From Glycine soja (taxonomy: Eukaryota; Streptophyta; Magnoliopsida; Fabales; Fabaceae): a stretch of DNA of 64,000 nucleotides. Positions within the stretch are counted from its first letter, which is position 1; every line of letters starts with the position of its first letter. The stretch covers positions 17,455,020 through 17,519,019 of the forward strand of contig NC_041019.1 in the NCBI RefSeq assembly GCF_004193775.1, read 5' to 3'. Shown piece after piece: positions 36,691-49,400 of the stretch. The notes beneath the pieces were generated by a model. It saw only the letters and a program-made list of their open reading frames with translations. It ran no database searches and was not told the origin of the DNA. The translations under genes and the position numbers were made by a program.

Positions 36691-37771
36691 CTGCAGCAAT
36701 GCAAACAAGTAAAATTAAGCTCCACATATTATTTTTGACCGGGGGTAGTTTATAGTAGTATTGAGTTTCAATTTATTTTTTTAAAACAATAATCAGTTTT
36801 TATTTTATTTTTATATTTTTTTAAATTGTGGTTACTTTTTTCTTTTAATTTTTAGTTTAAAAATAAATTTACTTTTGAAAGTTTTATATTCTATTAAAAT
36901 TAATTTAAAAGTATTTTTTTAACACAAACAGTTATAAAAATATGATGATGATGGTAATGTCCATGTGAATAAAGAATAAAGGTAGTGCCAATAGTGAAAA
37001 TGGTATTGGCAGGAGTAACGTGTTGGAGGCGGCATTACAAGTGGTGTTAGCAGTCTATGGTGGTTATAATTGAAAAAGTAGTGTTAACAGTCTATGGTAG
37101 TTATGATTGAAAAAGTAATTGTTAAATGTATGTATTATACTAAAAATAAAAATCAAATTTATAGACTTTTTTTCTTAATTTTGAAAATAAAGTATTATAA
37201 AAAAATAAAAATCAAATTTATAGAATTTTTTTCTTAATTTTGAAAATAAATGTAAAAATATTTTTTTAAAAATTAAAAATCATTTCAATTTTATTTTTGT
37301 CAAAATTTCTAAGAAAACAAGTTGATTTGCAAGCAAGAATGCGCTAGAGAGTAGTAGTTTGTTAATATTTGCAAACAAGTTGTCAGCTTTTTACCTTTGA
37401 TTTTATGGAGGCAGTTGATGCAGAAGGCTGTTCTCTTTCAACGTGCTTCGATGATTTTTTGGGTACAGATGGTTTCTTATCTGCACTCACCAACAGGGTT
37501 TACAAGAAGGATAAATTAGATATGAAATTGGATGGAGATAAATGGTATGGGAATGGGGCCATAAAGACATACAGTAAAACACTTATAGGCCATTAGCTTC
37601 ACGGCTTCTTCATTATGTTGTAGCACCTATTTATATATATATTTCCAGAGAGTAGAGATATAAGCAATAAGCATGTCGCAAACAGTATAGTGCTCATTAT
37701 ATGTCAAAAGAAGTTCTTTAACTTTAGGTCCTGTCCCAAATACAAGAATATACCCAACTATATCACCTTCA
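36691..37771. other. Outer CACTA interior, no firm gene
   Basis: Mostly AT-rich. At 37,369-37,596 both strands are open for over 50 codons; the minus strand reads SADKKPSVPKKSSKHVE, a Lys/Ser-rich peptide I cannot place. A near-identical 55-bp A/T-rich unit repeats at 37,141 and 37,203. The last three bases (TCA) are the target duplication of the inner element. Confidence 0.4.
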
Positions 37772-37789
37772 CACTACTACAATTTTTAG

Positions 37790-38115
37790 ATTTAACATCA
37801 CACGATTAATATTGATTATTCACAAAACCGATGTTAACAAAAACGCAATGGTATTTTTGTAAATAAGTAGACTTAGTTAACATCGGTTTATTCGAAATCG
37901 ATGTTAACTATTCGATATTAACATCGGTTATTTAAATAGCCGATGTTACTAGGGAGTAGTTAACATCGGTTTTGGAAAAACCGATGTTAATATCGAGTTG
38001 TTAACATCGGTTTGGGAAAAACCGATGTTATCGAGTTGATGTTAACATCGGTTTTAAGAAAACCGATGTTACCTAGTTGATGTTAACATCGATTATTTTT
38101 AAAAAAATCGATGTT
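37790..38115. repeat. Left subterminal repeats of the inner CACTA element
   Basis: About six hairpin units of the form TTAACATCGGTTTTGGAAAA and its complement, each 30-45 bp apart. The same unit fills the right end (57,870-58,500). Confidence 0.9.
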
Positions 38116-38171
38116 GTTATCATTATATATTAAAAATATGAAATTACACAACCTGCGCGCTTGAACCCTAT

Positions 38172-38716
38172 CGTTCTTCTTCTTTCTCCTTCTGCTTGAG
38201 TTCGTCTTTGTCACAAACTGGCCTACGCTTCCATGACTGCAACCACATTGTGGAGTTCGTCTTTGTGGAGTTCGTCTCTGCCACTTATCGATTGAGGTAC
38301 GTCCTTTCGTTTTAACATTAGGCGTTCCTCGTTTTAACATTTGGTCACTTTCGCAGCTCAAAGAAAACTAGGAAAGGAAAGAGTCCCGGAAAGGGTGGGA
38401 ATCGATTTTGGAAGTCCATTGTGGTTGGCCTTAAGACTCCCAGGGCGTTCTTCTTCTTTCTCCTTCTGTCTGAGTTCGTTTTTGTCGCAAACTGGCCTGC
38501 GCTTCCGTGACTGTAACCACATTGTGGAGTTCGTCTCTGCCACTTATCGATTAAGGTACGTCCTTTTGTTTTAACATTAGGCGTTCCTCGTTTTAACATT
38601 TGGTCACTTTCGCAGCTCAAAGAAAACTACGAAAGGAAAGAGTCCCGGAAAGGGTGATAATCAATTTTGGAAGTCCATTGTGGTTGGCTTTAAGACTCCC
38701 AGGGAAGCCATCGAAG
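38172..38716 (+). pseudogene. Ribosomal protein S11 (uS17) exon fragment, tandemly duplicated
   Basis: Two copies of a block of about 270 bp follow each other (38,172-38,449 and 38,450-38,705). Each has a TTCGCAG acceptor followed by a frame like [20 protein letters not shown], then [13 protein letters not shown]. That matches the second exon of the cytosolic small-subunit protein S11, whose [19 protein letters not shown] region binds 18S rRNA. The first copy (38,357-38,446) is cut after TPR; the second (38,616-38,716) keeps a GTATGT donor. The noncoding part upstream of each acceptor is also duplicated, so genomic DNA, not mRNA, was captured. Confidence 0.8.
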
Positions 38717-40320
38717 GTATGTCTCTGTTGTCATGTTTCGAAACCAATTGCTTAACTTTGTATATATCATGTCTACTTTGCTGCTCAGGTGATTTCTTCG
38801 TCTTCTTTAGTCGCTGTCAAGGTTCGTTGTTGCTTGTGTTCTGTGTGCTGGTTAGTGTTCAGTGCTGATTAGGAATATCTTCGCCACGGACGACAATTGA
38901 CAATCGGTGAGTATATGCATCTATATTTGTGCTTCTTACCAAGATGAGAATATGCTTGTTGCTAATAATTAAAATATGTTGTGTTGTAGTTCCTCTGGGT
39001 ATTTGTATTTTGAAGTAATGGATTTGAGTCATTTGATGTTGCGGGATGTATTTGTATTTTGTTCGTTTGTATTTGCTCTTTAGTTCATGAAGTTGATGGT
39101 TTGAGTGTTCACCATTTGTTTGATTCGTGGTTTATTACTAGACAAGTTTGTTAAATAAAATAAAATAAAATTTGAATCATGAAATGAGCCCTCCAATTTA
39201 CTCTTTATGTTGACATGTTTAAATGTTGTTAATGTGTGTTTGGTACATGTAAGCCCTGCAACAAAGCATGTTCCATGCATGCTTTGAATGTATTTGGTAC
39301 ATGTGACTTGTTGGTTACTGGTTAAAACATGAGCTTACTTAGTATTAATGATTTTAGGACTGTGTGTTTGAAAGGATGATTGCTGATTTGGTTTTCACCT
39401 ATAACCACTATTTTAGGAAGGCAAACTGTGTCCCACTATTTTAGTACTCTCTTTGACCAGAGTCTCACATTGAACTTTTTGTACAAGTTCTTTTGCAACC
39501 CTAGGTAACATCTGTTCTGCAGTTGTGGTTGGTAAGAAATTGTGCTTATGTTGAGCCTATAGTGAATGAAGTTACAGACCTTGCAAAATCATAATCCTTT
39601 ATGGGTTAATTACACTTATGAACCTCAATAGTGGCTAATGTATGAAAATTGTGTTAATTATTTCTTTGGTTTTTTTTAGCACATTTCCTTAAGAACCCCA
39701 TTGTTTGTTTTGGGTTTTACAAGAAATGTAGCACATAAGCAAAATAGAATTCTTTTTAACTTCAAAAATAAGATCTGATAGAGATTTTTGTCAAGGTGCT
39801 GTTTGAAGCCTTACATGCTTTAAGTTTGTATTGGATGAACATTTGTTTGTTTTGTAAACAAATTTGTTATTGGTAAATCCAAGATTAGGATACTATATAG
39901 AAAAAAGTAGTACAAGATTCTAAAATGAAGTGTTCTGCTTCCATTTCATTTGCTTTTCTTTAAATCCACATGTGCAATAATATTTGATCGTATTGGCCGC
40001 AGTCATATCACAAATCTGATTGTTGTCATCATTGTGCTTTTGTGTAGGAAGTATATTTGATATTAGGCCTACATATGTGTGGTTACAGTTTAATTTTGTT
40101 ATTCACAATTGCTTGAGTTCTATAAGATTCTTCGACATATACAAATGGTCAAACAACTAATCAAGGATTCCAGAGTTGGGATTTATTCCTTAGATTTTTC
40201 TGATAGTTTAGGGTCAAAAGAATTCCACTCTTAATCTACCTTAACAAATATCAAATAAAATGAAACATGGGAATGGGTTAATCTATCAGAGGTATATCTG
40301 TCCTCCTATTGGTGGTAACT
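38717..40320. other. Inner CACTA interior, no gene recognised
   Basis: No conserved frame is seen. The first 150 bases after the RPS11 donor may be its intron. Confidence 0.4.
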
Positions 40321-40329
40321 CATTTAATC

Positions 40330-40680
40330 TGCCGATGGATTATTCTTTCAACATACATTCAAATGCATAAGCTGCATTCCAAAGTTGGTCCTGAAGTAAT
40401 TTCTTAAGGCTCACTTCATCTTGAGATAAAGTTGTATCATTGAAACCAGCCTCCAAAGCATTCAACTCCCTTTTTAAATTCTAGACTTTTGTAGCATTGA
40501 CATCACCATTGGATAGACTCCACTGCCTTATACACTCTTTAATGAACTTTAGTTTCTGTTTTAGAACAACCCCCCCATCCAGGAGGGTGATAACTACCCC
40601 ATTTAACCTTATGTCCTGGTTTTCTTTTGATTTCTAGACATTAGCCAAGGTAGTATTTGACTGTGCCTCCAGCTTATTTT
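40330..40680 (-). pseudogene. LINE reverse-transcriptase-region fragment
   Basis: The minus strand reads VLKQKLKFIKECIRQWSLSN, stop, NLKRELNALEAGFNDTTLSQ and LKKLLQDQLWNAAYAFE. This is the helical linker between endonuclease and reverse transcriptase in plant LINE-1 type elements. Only about 100 codons remain. Confidence 0.6.
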
Positions 40681-40987
40681 CTGAAAGTTCATATACTGGA
40701 ATTAATATTTGATTGCTTTGTCTTATTTCTTTCCATTTGAATCGGGAAATTCAAGTTTCTTTTGCCGTTGATGGGACTGTGCTACTTGCTTCACTTTCTG
40801 TTAAAAAAATGGACAAGTAACCTTCTATTAAAAAAAGCTTAAAAATATTAGACTCTTGGGACCTAGCCAAAATAGAAGTCAGCAACTGGGATAGCGAAGA
40901 ATGTGCCTTTTGCCCCCAAGAACTCTTCCAAAAAACTGATAGTTTTTGCTGTGTTTTATTACTCATTCAAACTCTATTCAACGGAGA

Positions 40988-41466
40988 TCATACTAATTCT
41001 TGCAGCCACACTTGGTTCCTAGGAACGTCTGCAATGGATGACAAAACATTAATACAAACACACACTTTAATTGTAGAAGAAGCATCTAATGTGAGATTAC
41101 CTATCTCAGGTGTTATGAACCCCCTTAAGGCATACCCTTGTAGGTTAATGGCACTGACCCTTTGATGGTTGAGGCTGCATGTGACTCCATGCCACTTGCA
41201 AAAGTGAGTTGAACTATTCCAAGAAGCCAAGACATTAAAAGGGTTGTTTTCTACTGCTTCTTTGAACTGAGAGATGATAATTGGTCTGTGTCATTTCCTA
41301 AGGCACTAGCAGTGCTCTTAGGTTGCAAACATAGTAGGGTGGCACAAAAGAGAACCACAACAGTGCATGCTAATAAAATATTAGATGATGCAATCTTCTT
41401 GTTATGGACATGGCTCACACATTTGGAGAAGGATTTTGGTATCCATTTCAACCAATGGTCATCCAA
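40988..41466 (-). pseudogene. LRR receptor-like kinase (subfamily XII, EFR/Xa21-like) N-terminus
   Basis: The minus-strand frame at 41,466-41,251 begins with a Met, basic residues and a hydrophobic segment (NILLACTVVVLFCATLLCL), a plausible signal anchor. A frameshift near 41,245 leads to LASWNSSTHFCKWHGVTCSL and NHQRVSAINLQGYALRG, then PEIGNLT. That is the LRRNT cap (WNxSxxFCxWxGVTC) and first LRR of surface immune receptor kinases. Nothing of the LRR array or kinase follows; the frame continues into unrelated sequence. The fragment is antisense to the CACTA transposase genes. Confidence 0.75.
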
Positions 41467-41514
41467 TATCAGAGCAGGATTTTCTAATAGTATAGCATAG
41501 CATACTCAAGCAAA

Positions 41515-41650
41515 CAATTGTATTATGTTTATTTTCTAGTATTGGTTCAACTGCATAGGGACCAATCCTGAGTTGTCTATTGTATTTTCTAGTACCTTTG
41601 GTACTTAATTAATATATTAGTATTTTGGCTGATAAAAAAAATAAAAAAAC
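41515..41650 (+). repeat. LINE-type 3' end with A-rich tail
   Basis: TTCTAGTACCTTTGGTACTT, an AT-rich stretch, GGCTGATAAAAAAAATAAAAAA. This is similar in order to the sequence at 3,700-3,835 (other strand). Confidence 0.4.
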
Positions 41651-42259
41651 AACAGTGCATGTGAACCAGAATGAAGAGTTTGTCTTTCATTTAGTTTTAG
41701 TCGTGGAGAATGTCAACCAAATGAAAACTGTTTGGTATAAAGTTGAGTTGCTATAATTCTGCTATATACAAAAGAGTCTCTATAATTGATAACTAGCTAG
41801 GAGTTACAGTTGTTTTAATGACTTATGGTGTGTGTGAACATTCGTACCTTTTGAGTTCACTTAAGTTGATATAAAGCTATAAAATTCTTGCTATTATTAT
41901 TAGGATAAGATTTATTGTGCTTCTGTTGACTTTGAAATTAAACTAGTCGTGACATAAGCTCGATCGTTACCAATAGTTATTGATCCTGTGGTGATAGGCA
42001 TTGTTGAGAAGCCAGAGGTCATTGCTGTTTTGAAATTAATTAAAAGTGGTCTTGCGGTCATTGCTCGAAAGTGAATTGTGTTGAGGCCTCAAACTTAGGT
42101 ATTTATATGTTTTATTCGAAAACTACTCTCAAATTGTTTGTGTATGCATTACTGGTATAGTTGTAGAACTGTTTGATTTATACGCACCAGTTGCTGCTAA
42201 GTACAGGATAAATTGCAATGCCATGAAAGTAGTATTTATTGAATAATTTGGAAAGTAAA

Positions 42260-43375
42260 TGATTGAGGCCGTACCCGAATCCAATAAATATTAAAATGTA
42301 GTAACTAGGAAGTGATCCTAGGTCGTTTCTCAACGAGCAATGATACACCAAATGTTCATAACAGATAGTAGGAAATAGTAACAAATTGGGGGGAGGGGGT
42401 TGTTTGCTTTTGTAAATTAAACAATGAGTAAAATTGAATTAGAAATTATCAAAATTAAAATACACTGCTTCCCCTTGATTCACAAGAAAGTCTCTTATCC
42501 TAGGTTGCGAGAATTTATCCTTTATCAGTTCAACCACTTAATCCAACCTTAATTAAATTACTAAGCGAAATTTAACATAAAGCATTCATTATGTGATTAA
42601 GCATCACACACACCAATTACTCATAAACGATCATTAATCATGAACGTAAATTAAGCGCAGAGACAATTAATCAAGCACTAAGCATGCATGAATTAATAAC
42701 AACAAATTCAGAGTAATTAGTGAAGAGGAAAAACTGAACAGAATTTAGCAGTAATAATAGAACCTCAAAGAGAACTGTGCTTGATCCTCAAGAGAAAATA
42801 ACGCTGCGGACTTAGCCTTCCATTAATCAAATAGAGAACGAAATTTTATTGATAAAACTAAAAGTCTGAACTAGAATTGTAAAAAACAAAAATAAAAGAG
42901 AAAGAGAAGAGAGACTAAAACTAAAAACGAAAAATAGAAGAGAGAGAGGAGAGAGAGAAGAGAGGGGGTCTAAACTAGAACTTTGGTGCTGTTATATAGT
43001 TTTTCCAGCCCCAAAGCTTACAAATATGTTTTAAATCCAAGCCCATAAATAAAATAAAATCTAGATAAGATAAGATAAGATAAGATCTAGATGAAATAAT
43101 ATCTAGATGAGATCAAATCTAAATAATATCTAGATAAGATAAGATAAGACAAGATCTAATTTTGTAGAATAAAATAGTCTGTCCTCTTCAAGCCCAAGCC
43201 CAATTTTGGATTCAAGCCCAATGCTTCATTAATTCCTGAAATTAGATTAAAAACATCAAATTAGCTGAATGGGCCCAAATAATAAAACTGCCTAATTAAT
43301 TTGACAATTAAGACTAATCAGTACTTAAAATGGTGCAAAAAGGGTTAAGAAATAGGAGAAAATAATGGCACATCA
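42260..43375 (-). mobile_element. Solo LTR, 1,116 bp, target duplication GTAAA
   Basis: Read on the minus strand it begins TGATGTGCCATTATTTTCTC and ends GGCCTCAATCA. GTAAA flanks it at 42,255-42,259 and 43,376-43,380. Inside is an AGATAAGATAAG microsatellite (43,060-43,155) and a GA-rich tract (42,890-42,966). No internal domain remains. It is nested inside the inner CACTA element, so it inserted later than that element's formation. Confidence 0.85.
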
Positions 43376-43525
43376 GTAAATATCAAATAATCAATTTGCA
43401 AGCCCAATACCATTGTTTGGTAGATAAATTGTTGTATTTGTTTGACTAACTTATCTAACATCTAATGAGTATCTATCAATACTCCACCCCTAAATCTGAG
43501 ATTGAAATCCAGCTTGTGCTATTGA

Positions 43526-43800
43526 CACACACACATATAGCCACACACACACACACACCCACATACACACACACAACCACACACACACACACACACATAC
43601 ACACACACACACAGCCACACACACACCCACATACACACACACAACCATACACACACACACACAGCCACAGACACACAAACACACACACACACACACACAC
43701 AGATAACCACACACCCACATACACACACACACAAACATCGACACACACACACACACACATAGCCACACGCACACACACACACACACAACCACACACACAA
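43526..43800. repeat. Compound (CA)n minisatellite
   Basis: Long CA arrays are broken by CCACAC and CATACA variants over about 270 bp. Open frames here are repeat artefacts. Confidence 0.95.
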
Positions 43801-43897
43801 AAAATACTAACAGATCGAAAATACTACTAATCCTACAAAGGAACACCCCCCCAAACCTACCAGAGTTAGGCTACTGCATAATTAGTGAACTACCTGC

Positions 43898-45660
43898 ATG
43901 TCTCTGTTACGGCCTGGGGAACGATCATTTACAGTTTTATCAAACCTCATAGAGCTGAGCAAAGTATCGCGACTAGTCATAACGGCTTCAAAAAACCCAT
44001 CTACTCCCTTTGCAAGAAGATCATTTCCTTATGAAAGCTTCTCGGCACCCGCACGTAATTCCTCAACAGTCTTCACAAGCCATTCTATCTCAACGGTATC
44101 TACACCAGCCTGGATAGTAGGATATAATATCTTCACAGAGGCATCAACCGCTTCCAACTCATTCAATATAGTAAATTTACCACCAGAAAATCTTACTCTA
44201 ATTTCCTCATTTACAAGATTCTGCAACCTTCTAAAATCTGGAGCCCATGAATGTATGTCGGCCACATTCAAGTCTGATAACTTCTTTGACGAGCCAAAGA
44301 ATGCTGCAGTAAACACCCTGCAAATAAATACAGTCTCCACCTTAACTCTATACATTGCTTGCATCAAAACCTTACCTTTGGCAGAATTTTTAACCTTAGG
44401 AAGATCTAGTGAGCCCACAAGATTATGTAACATAGAACTACATTTCTCAATTCCAGGGTTCCTAGAACTAACATGCTGTCTCCAATCATCAAGTAGAGAA
44501 CATGCCCGAAGATACTGCTTTGAAGAGGCAGAGTCTAAATTGTGATTCTTTTTGTTCTTGATTTGTAAACCTGGGAACTACCAAGCCCTCCATTTTCACC
44601 CTCGAAGCCGTTGCATGATTTTTTTTCCATCTCTTTTTGTTGTTCTAGATCTTTTCCATTATCAGCCTCACCCTTATAACTGGATAAACTACTAGTACTT
44701 ACTTTGTGCTTCTTTCCACTTTTCTATTTCCTTCCTTCTTCCATCCCCGCGTTGATGTTGCCTTCATTTCCCTGTTCTCTGGTTGACTCACTTTCATTTT
44801 GGGATCCATTAGGTAGCTTTCCATCAGCTTCCCTCACTCCAAATTTAACGGTGCTATCTATGTCGTGCAAGGACTCAACTTCCTGCTTCTTCTTTTTCTT
44901 CTTCTTATGCATTTCACCCCCATCCACATTTTCAGTTTCATACCCAATAAAACCATCAAGTTGTTGACTAAAATTTTCATCATCTTGATCAGCATTCCCA
45001 CTACCACTTTATTGCCTTTTGAACTGATCAAATTTCACATGCCCAAGGCTGAGCTCCTTGTTAATATCAACACTTTGAACAAAATTTCCCACTACCTTCC
45101 CACTATCATTACCATTCTCTGTTCTGCGCCTTTTGTGCTTCTTATGAGAGTGAGATGATCCAAGCTCCTTGTGGAGCTGCTTGAGCTCGTTGAAAGATGC
45201 AGAAGCTTGGTGGAGATATGCATTGATGACATGAGAAGCACCATTGTCAGCAGAGACAAACTTTGTGAGAATTTTAGCTGCTTTCGAAACTAATATGTCT
45301 TTTACCGAAACACAATATCCAGAGATTGTCTTCATCTTCCTGCGCTTTGGCTCTCGCACATATATTATCTATTTTCGCTGAGCAAAACAAATAAAAAAAC
45401 AGTCTAAATTGTGCAATGCACACTTAAGAGGAAGGTTTTCCTGGTTCACACGTGAAAGCTCAGAGCTAAATCCATTGCAAATGTCTAGCAACTTTGAACT
45501 TATGTCGAAGTACACATCAATCCATTTGTCCTCCCAATCACTCACAGGAAGCTCAAAGGCAGTCATAAGGGTCCATATGTCATTGTGACTTTCACAAAGT
45601 GACTTCATAGCTAAAGTCATCGAAGACAAGGTGAGGATTTCATCCTTGCTTTTAGGCACA
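43898..45660 (-). pseudogene. BYPASS1 (BPS1)-like gene, split by an insertion
   Basis: The minus strand from 45,660 reads SKDEILTLSSMTLAMKSLCE, then FELPVSDWEDKWIDVYFDIS and CALHNLD. It stops being homologous at 45,413 and resumes at 44,544 with NLDSASSKQYLRACSLLDDW, then LPKVKNSAKGKVLMQAMY and on to DTLLSSMRFDKTVND near 43,900. BPS1-like proteins are plant-specific and limit a root-derived mobile signal (family knowledge). A TAA for Gln near 44,027 and the 856-bp insertion make it non-functional. A short piece upstream (45,755-45,665, MALSLKDPVSVKERRERFLQ) is open but I cannot assign it. Confidence 0.75.
44545..45400 (-). other. Lys-rich gene fragment inserted in BPS1, 13-bp flanking duplication
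   Basis: The insert carries minus-strand coding sequence read as KAAKILTKFVSADNGASHVI, then HKKHKRRRTENGNDS, EMHKKKKKKKQEVES and a Glu/Ser/Lys-rich tail to about 44,550, with only two or three stops. I do not recognise the protein; its composition suggests a nuclear protein. AGTCTAAATTGTG stands at both ends (44,532-44,544 and 45,401-45,413). The plus strand ends A-rich (AAAACAAATAAAAAAAC) just before the second repeat. Confidence 0.6.
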
Positions 45661-45879
45661 AGATAGTTGGTTTGTAGAGTCAGCTAAGCCCAAACCCTGC
45701 AGAAAACGTTCCCTCCTCTCCTTCACACTAACAGGGTCCTTCAGACTTAAAGCCATAGTGGATAGATTTCCATAATCTGTAATCACACAAAACAACATTG
45801 ATCACTAGTTTGCCCTCAAATTTTACTAGCATGACAACTACACACATCCTCATGATACACACAGACCCTCATGATACAC

Positions 45880-46025
45880 ACACACACACACACACATATC
45901 CAACTACAATAATAAAGCATAAGCACCCTTGAAACCCAGAATTTGAAATTAGTTACATAAACAACTGTTGATGTCTATATTTGTCTGTAATTGAATTTTA
46001 CCTTTTGTATGTTCTTGTATGTCAT
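45880..46025 (+). repeat. Copy 1 of a direct repeat upstream of the TNP2 gene
   Basis: CA run, then CTACAATAATAAAGCAT, ACATAAACAACTGTTGATG, TTGTCTGTAAT and TTTTGTATGTTCTTGTATGT. The same blocks in the same order lie at 54,405-54,575, just upstream of the second CACTA gene. Confidence 0.85.
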
Positions 46026-46475
46026 CAATGTAATTTGCTATATAAACAACTGTTGTTCATGCTGAATGAACCTTAGATTCCCGTTTGAGACTGAATGCAA
46101 TGACTCTTGTGGACAGTTTGCATTAGTCATTGTATTTAGTCTTGAATTGTCCGTTTGGACAGTTTGGGGAGACTGGTATTTTTATGTTAGATTCATTCGT
46201 TAAGGTTATTATTATTTTCAATAATTTGATGAAATTTTGGTACAATGCATTTCAACTTGTTCTCTGAGTGCATACTTGATTATCGGGAAATTAATTTCAC
46301 CGATGTCATGTCGTGTACTTGGAGAGCAATGCAAAATGCTGCCGAAATTTAGTCAAATTGTTCAAAATAATGCTAACCATGACGTTTGAGGCTAACATAA
46401 AAGACAATCTTCCTAAATGGGATAGGGCCACACCTATAAATAAAAAGTGAGATTTTCATGCATGGAATTGCTTAG

Positions 46476-49400
46476 ATGGATCGAAGTTGGATCAATCAAA
46501 GTCGCATGAGCCCAGAATATGAGGATGGCATGGAGCAGTTCTTTCAATTTGCTTTAGAAAGGGGTCGACCGAATGAAGAAGGAAAATATTGTTTTCCTTG
46601 CATCAATTGTTTGAACGGAAGACGACAACTACTGGATGACATACGGGACCATCTATTGTGTGATGGGATCAAGAAGAATTACACGATGTGGATATGGCAT
46701 GGTGAAGTGACTGACATGCAGAGTGGGTCCCAATCTAAACCGTTTGATATAGAAATGGGAGATCGCTTGGAGGACATGATTCGTGACCTTGGACAAGAGT
46801 CTTTTCAGGAAGCACACACCCTTGTGTATGAAGGATTGCAGAGTGATTCAAAGAAGCCTTTGTATACGGGGTGCAAGAATTCCTTAACCCTGTTGTCTGT
46901 GGTGTTAAGTCTGGTTAATGTGAAGGCCAGGTATGGGTGGAGTGACAAAAGTTTCACCTCACTGCTTGAGGTAGTGCACAATCTACTTCCAAAGGACAAC
47001 ACACTGCCTAAAACTTACTATAAGGCGAAAAAGATATTGTGTCCCATGGGTATGGAGTATCAGAAGATTCATGCTTGCCCCAATGATTGCATACTCTACA
47101 GGCATGAATTCCAAGAAATGTCCAAATGCCCTATCTATGGGATTTCACGGTACAAAGTGAAGGATGAAGAGGAAAACAGTTATGATGAAAACTCAAATAA
47201 GGGCCCGCCAGCGAAGGTTTTGTGGCATCTTCCAATCATCCCAAGGTTTAAGCGTCTTTTTGCTAACGAGGACGACGCAAAAGACCTTACATGGCATGCA
47301 AATGGAAGGATTTCTGATAGACTGGTCCGTCATCTGCCTGATTGCTCACAGTGGAAGAAGATTGATGGTTTGTATCCGGATTTCGGGAAAGAGCCAAGAA
47401 ATCTTAGACTTGGCCTCGCCAGTGATGGAATGAATCCATATGGCACCTTAAGCACGCAACACAGTTCATGGCCAGTTCTGCTAGTAATTTACAATTTGCC
47501 TCCTTGGCTGTGCATGAAGCGACAATACATGATGTTGTCTATGATGATATCGGGCCCAAGACAGCCAGGAAATGAAATTGATGTTTATCTAAGTCCGTTG
47601 GTTGAAGATCTGAGAAAGTTATGGGACGAGGGGGTTATAGTGTTTGATGCGTTTCACAAAGAGACGTTTGAAATACGTGCAATGCTTTTTTGTACCATTA
47701 ATGACTTACTAGCATATGGGAATCTTAGCGGTTACAGTGTTAAGGGTCATCATGCATGCCTCATCTGCGAAGAAAACACAAGCTACATAGAACTAAAACA
47801 TGGGAGAAAAATAGTCTACAGTAGGCATCGCCGCTTTCTAACACCCAATCATCCTTACAGATGACTGAAAAAAGCTTTTAATGGAAGTCAAGAGCATGAT
47901 ATTGCGCCGATATCGTTGATTGGTGAGCAGGTATATCAGCGGGTTCAACACCTGAATAATGTATTTGGAAAGACCCAAAAGAAGGATAAAAGTCAGAGTT
48001 GCATATGGAAGAAGAGGTTCATTTTCTTTGATCTTCCGTACTGGTCTGATCTTGATGTTAGACATTGTATTGATGTTATGCATATGGAGAAAAATGTTTG
48101 TGACAGTGTCATTGGGACGCTCCTTAACATTCAAGGCAAGACAAAGGATGGCTTGAATACCCATCAAGATCTAGTTGATATGGGCATACGATCATAGTTG
48201 CATCCAAGGTCTGATGGGAAGAAAATTTACTTGCCCCCAGCTTGCCATACTTTGTCCAAAAAGGAGAATTTTTGTCAGTGTCTTCATCGGGTGAAGGTTC
48301 CACAAGGATACTCTTCAAATATTAAGAGCCTTGTGCAGTTGAAGGAGCTTAAGCTTGTAGGGTTAAAGTCTCACGATTGTTACGTACTCATGCAACAATT
48401 GTTAGCCATGGCTATACGAGGCATCTTGCCAAACAAAGTCAGGTTAGCCATAACTCGCCTATGCTTTTTCATCCATGCTATATGTAGCAAAGTCATTGAT
48501 CCTGTCAAGTTTGATGAGTTGGAAAATGAGGCCGCAATTATACTGTGCCAGTTGGAGATGAATTTTCCCCCTACTTTCTTTGACATCATGATTCATTTGA
48601 TTATGCATCTAGTCAGAGAAATCAAATGTTGTGGTCCTATTTATCTACGGTGGATGTACTCGGTTGAGCGATACATGAAGATCTTAAAAGGGTATACAAA
48701 GAATCTTTATCGGCCAGAAGCATCTATTGTTGAGAGATACATTGCAGAAGAAGCCATTGAATTTTGTTCAGAATACATTGAGAAGGCTAAACCTGTTGGC
48801 CTTCCTGAGTCTCGGCATGATGACAGAGTGAGTGGTAAGGGTTTAAGAGGACTGCATGTGATCACTCCAAGTGTAGAACATTTGTTACAAGCTCACTTGT
48901 ATGTCTTGAACAATAGTAATGAAGTTTTTCCATACATACTTAAGCATGAAGCTTTAGTCAAACAAAATAACCCAAAAATGTCAAGGAATTGGGTGTTGAA
49001 AAAGCACAACAAGACTTTATGTGATTGGTTTAAAGATACAATCTTTGCAGATGAGAATGCTTCAGAAACATTAAGAAAGCTAGCAGATGGGCCTAAAAGA
49101 AATGTTATAACTTGGCAAGGATATGACATAAACAAGTATTCATTTTACACAAAAGCACAAGATGACAAAAGTACAATGCAGAACAACGGGGTCACCCTAA
49201 GGGCTGAATCTCAACACTTCGCAAGTGTGAATGACGCCAATCCCAGTGTAGCTTCCATCCCTTACTTTGGGTTCATTAATGAAATTTGGAAGCTTAACTA
49301 TGTGAAATTTACTGTTTATGTTTTCAAATGTAAATGGGTTGACAGCAACACCGGTGTGCGCACCGATGATATAGGATTTACGTTGGTAGACCTAAACAAA

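Noticed and set aside
38083..38620. Pair of similar Arg/Lys-rich minus-strand frames
   Set aside because: They mirror the tandem RPS11-exon duplication; the plus strand carries the conserved protein and splice sites.
43476..43846. Four overlapping Cys/Val/His/Thr-rich open frames on both strands
   Set aside because: They are translations of the (CA)n minisatellite and carry no gene signal.
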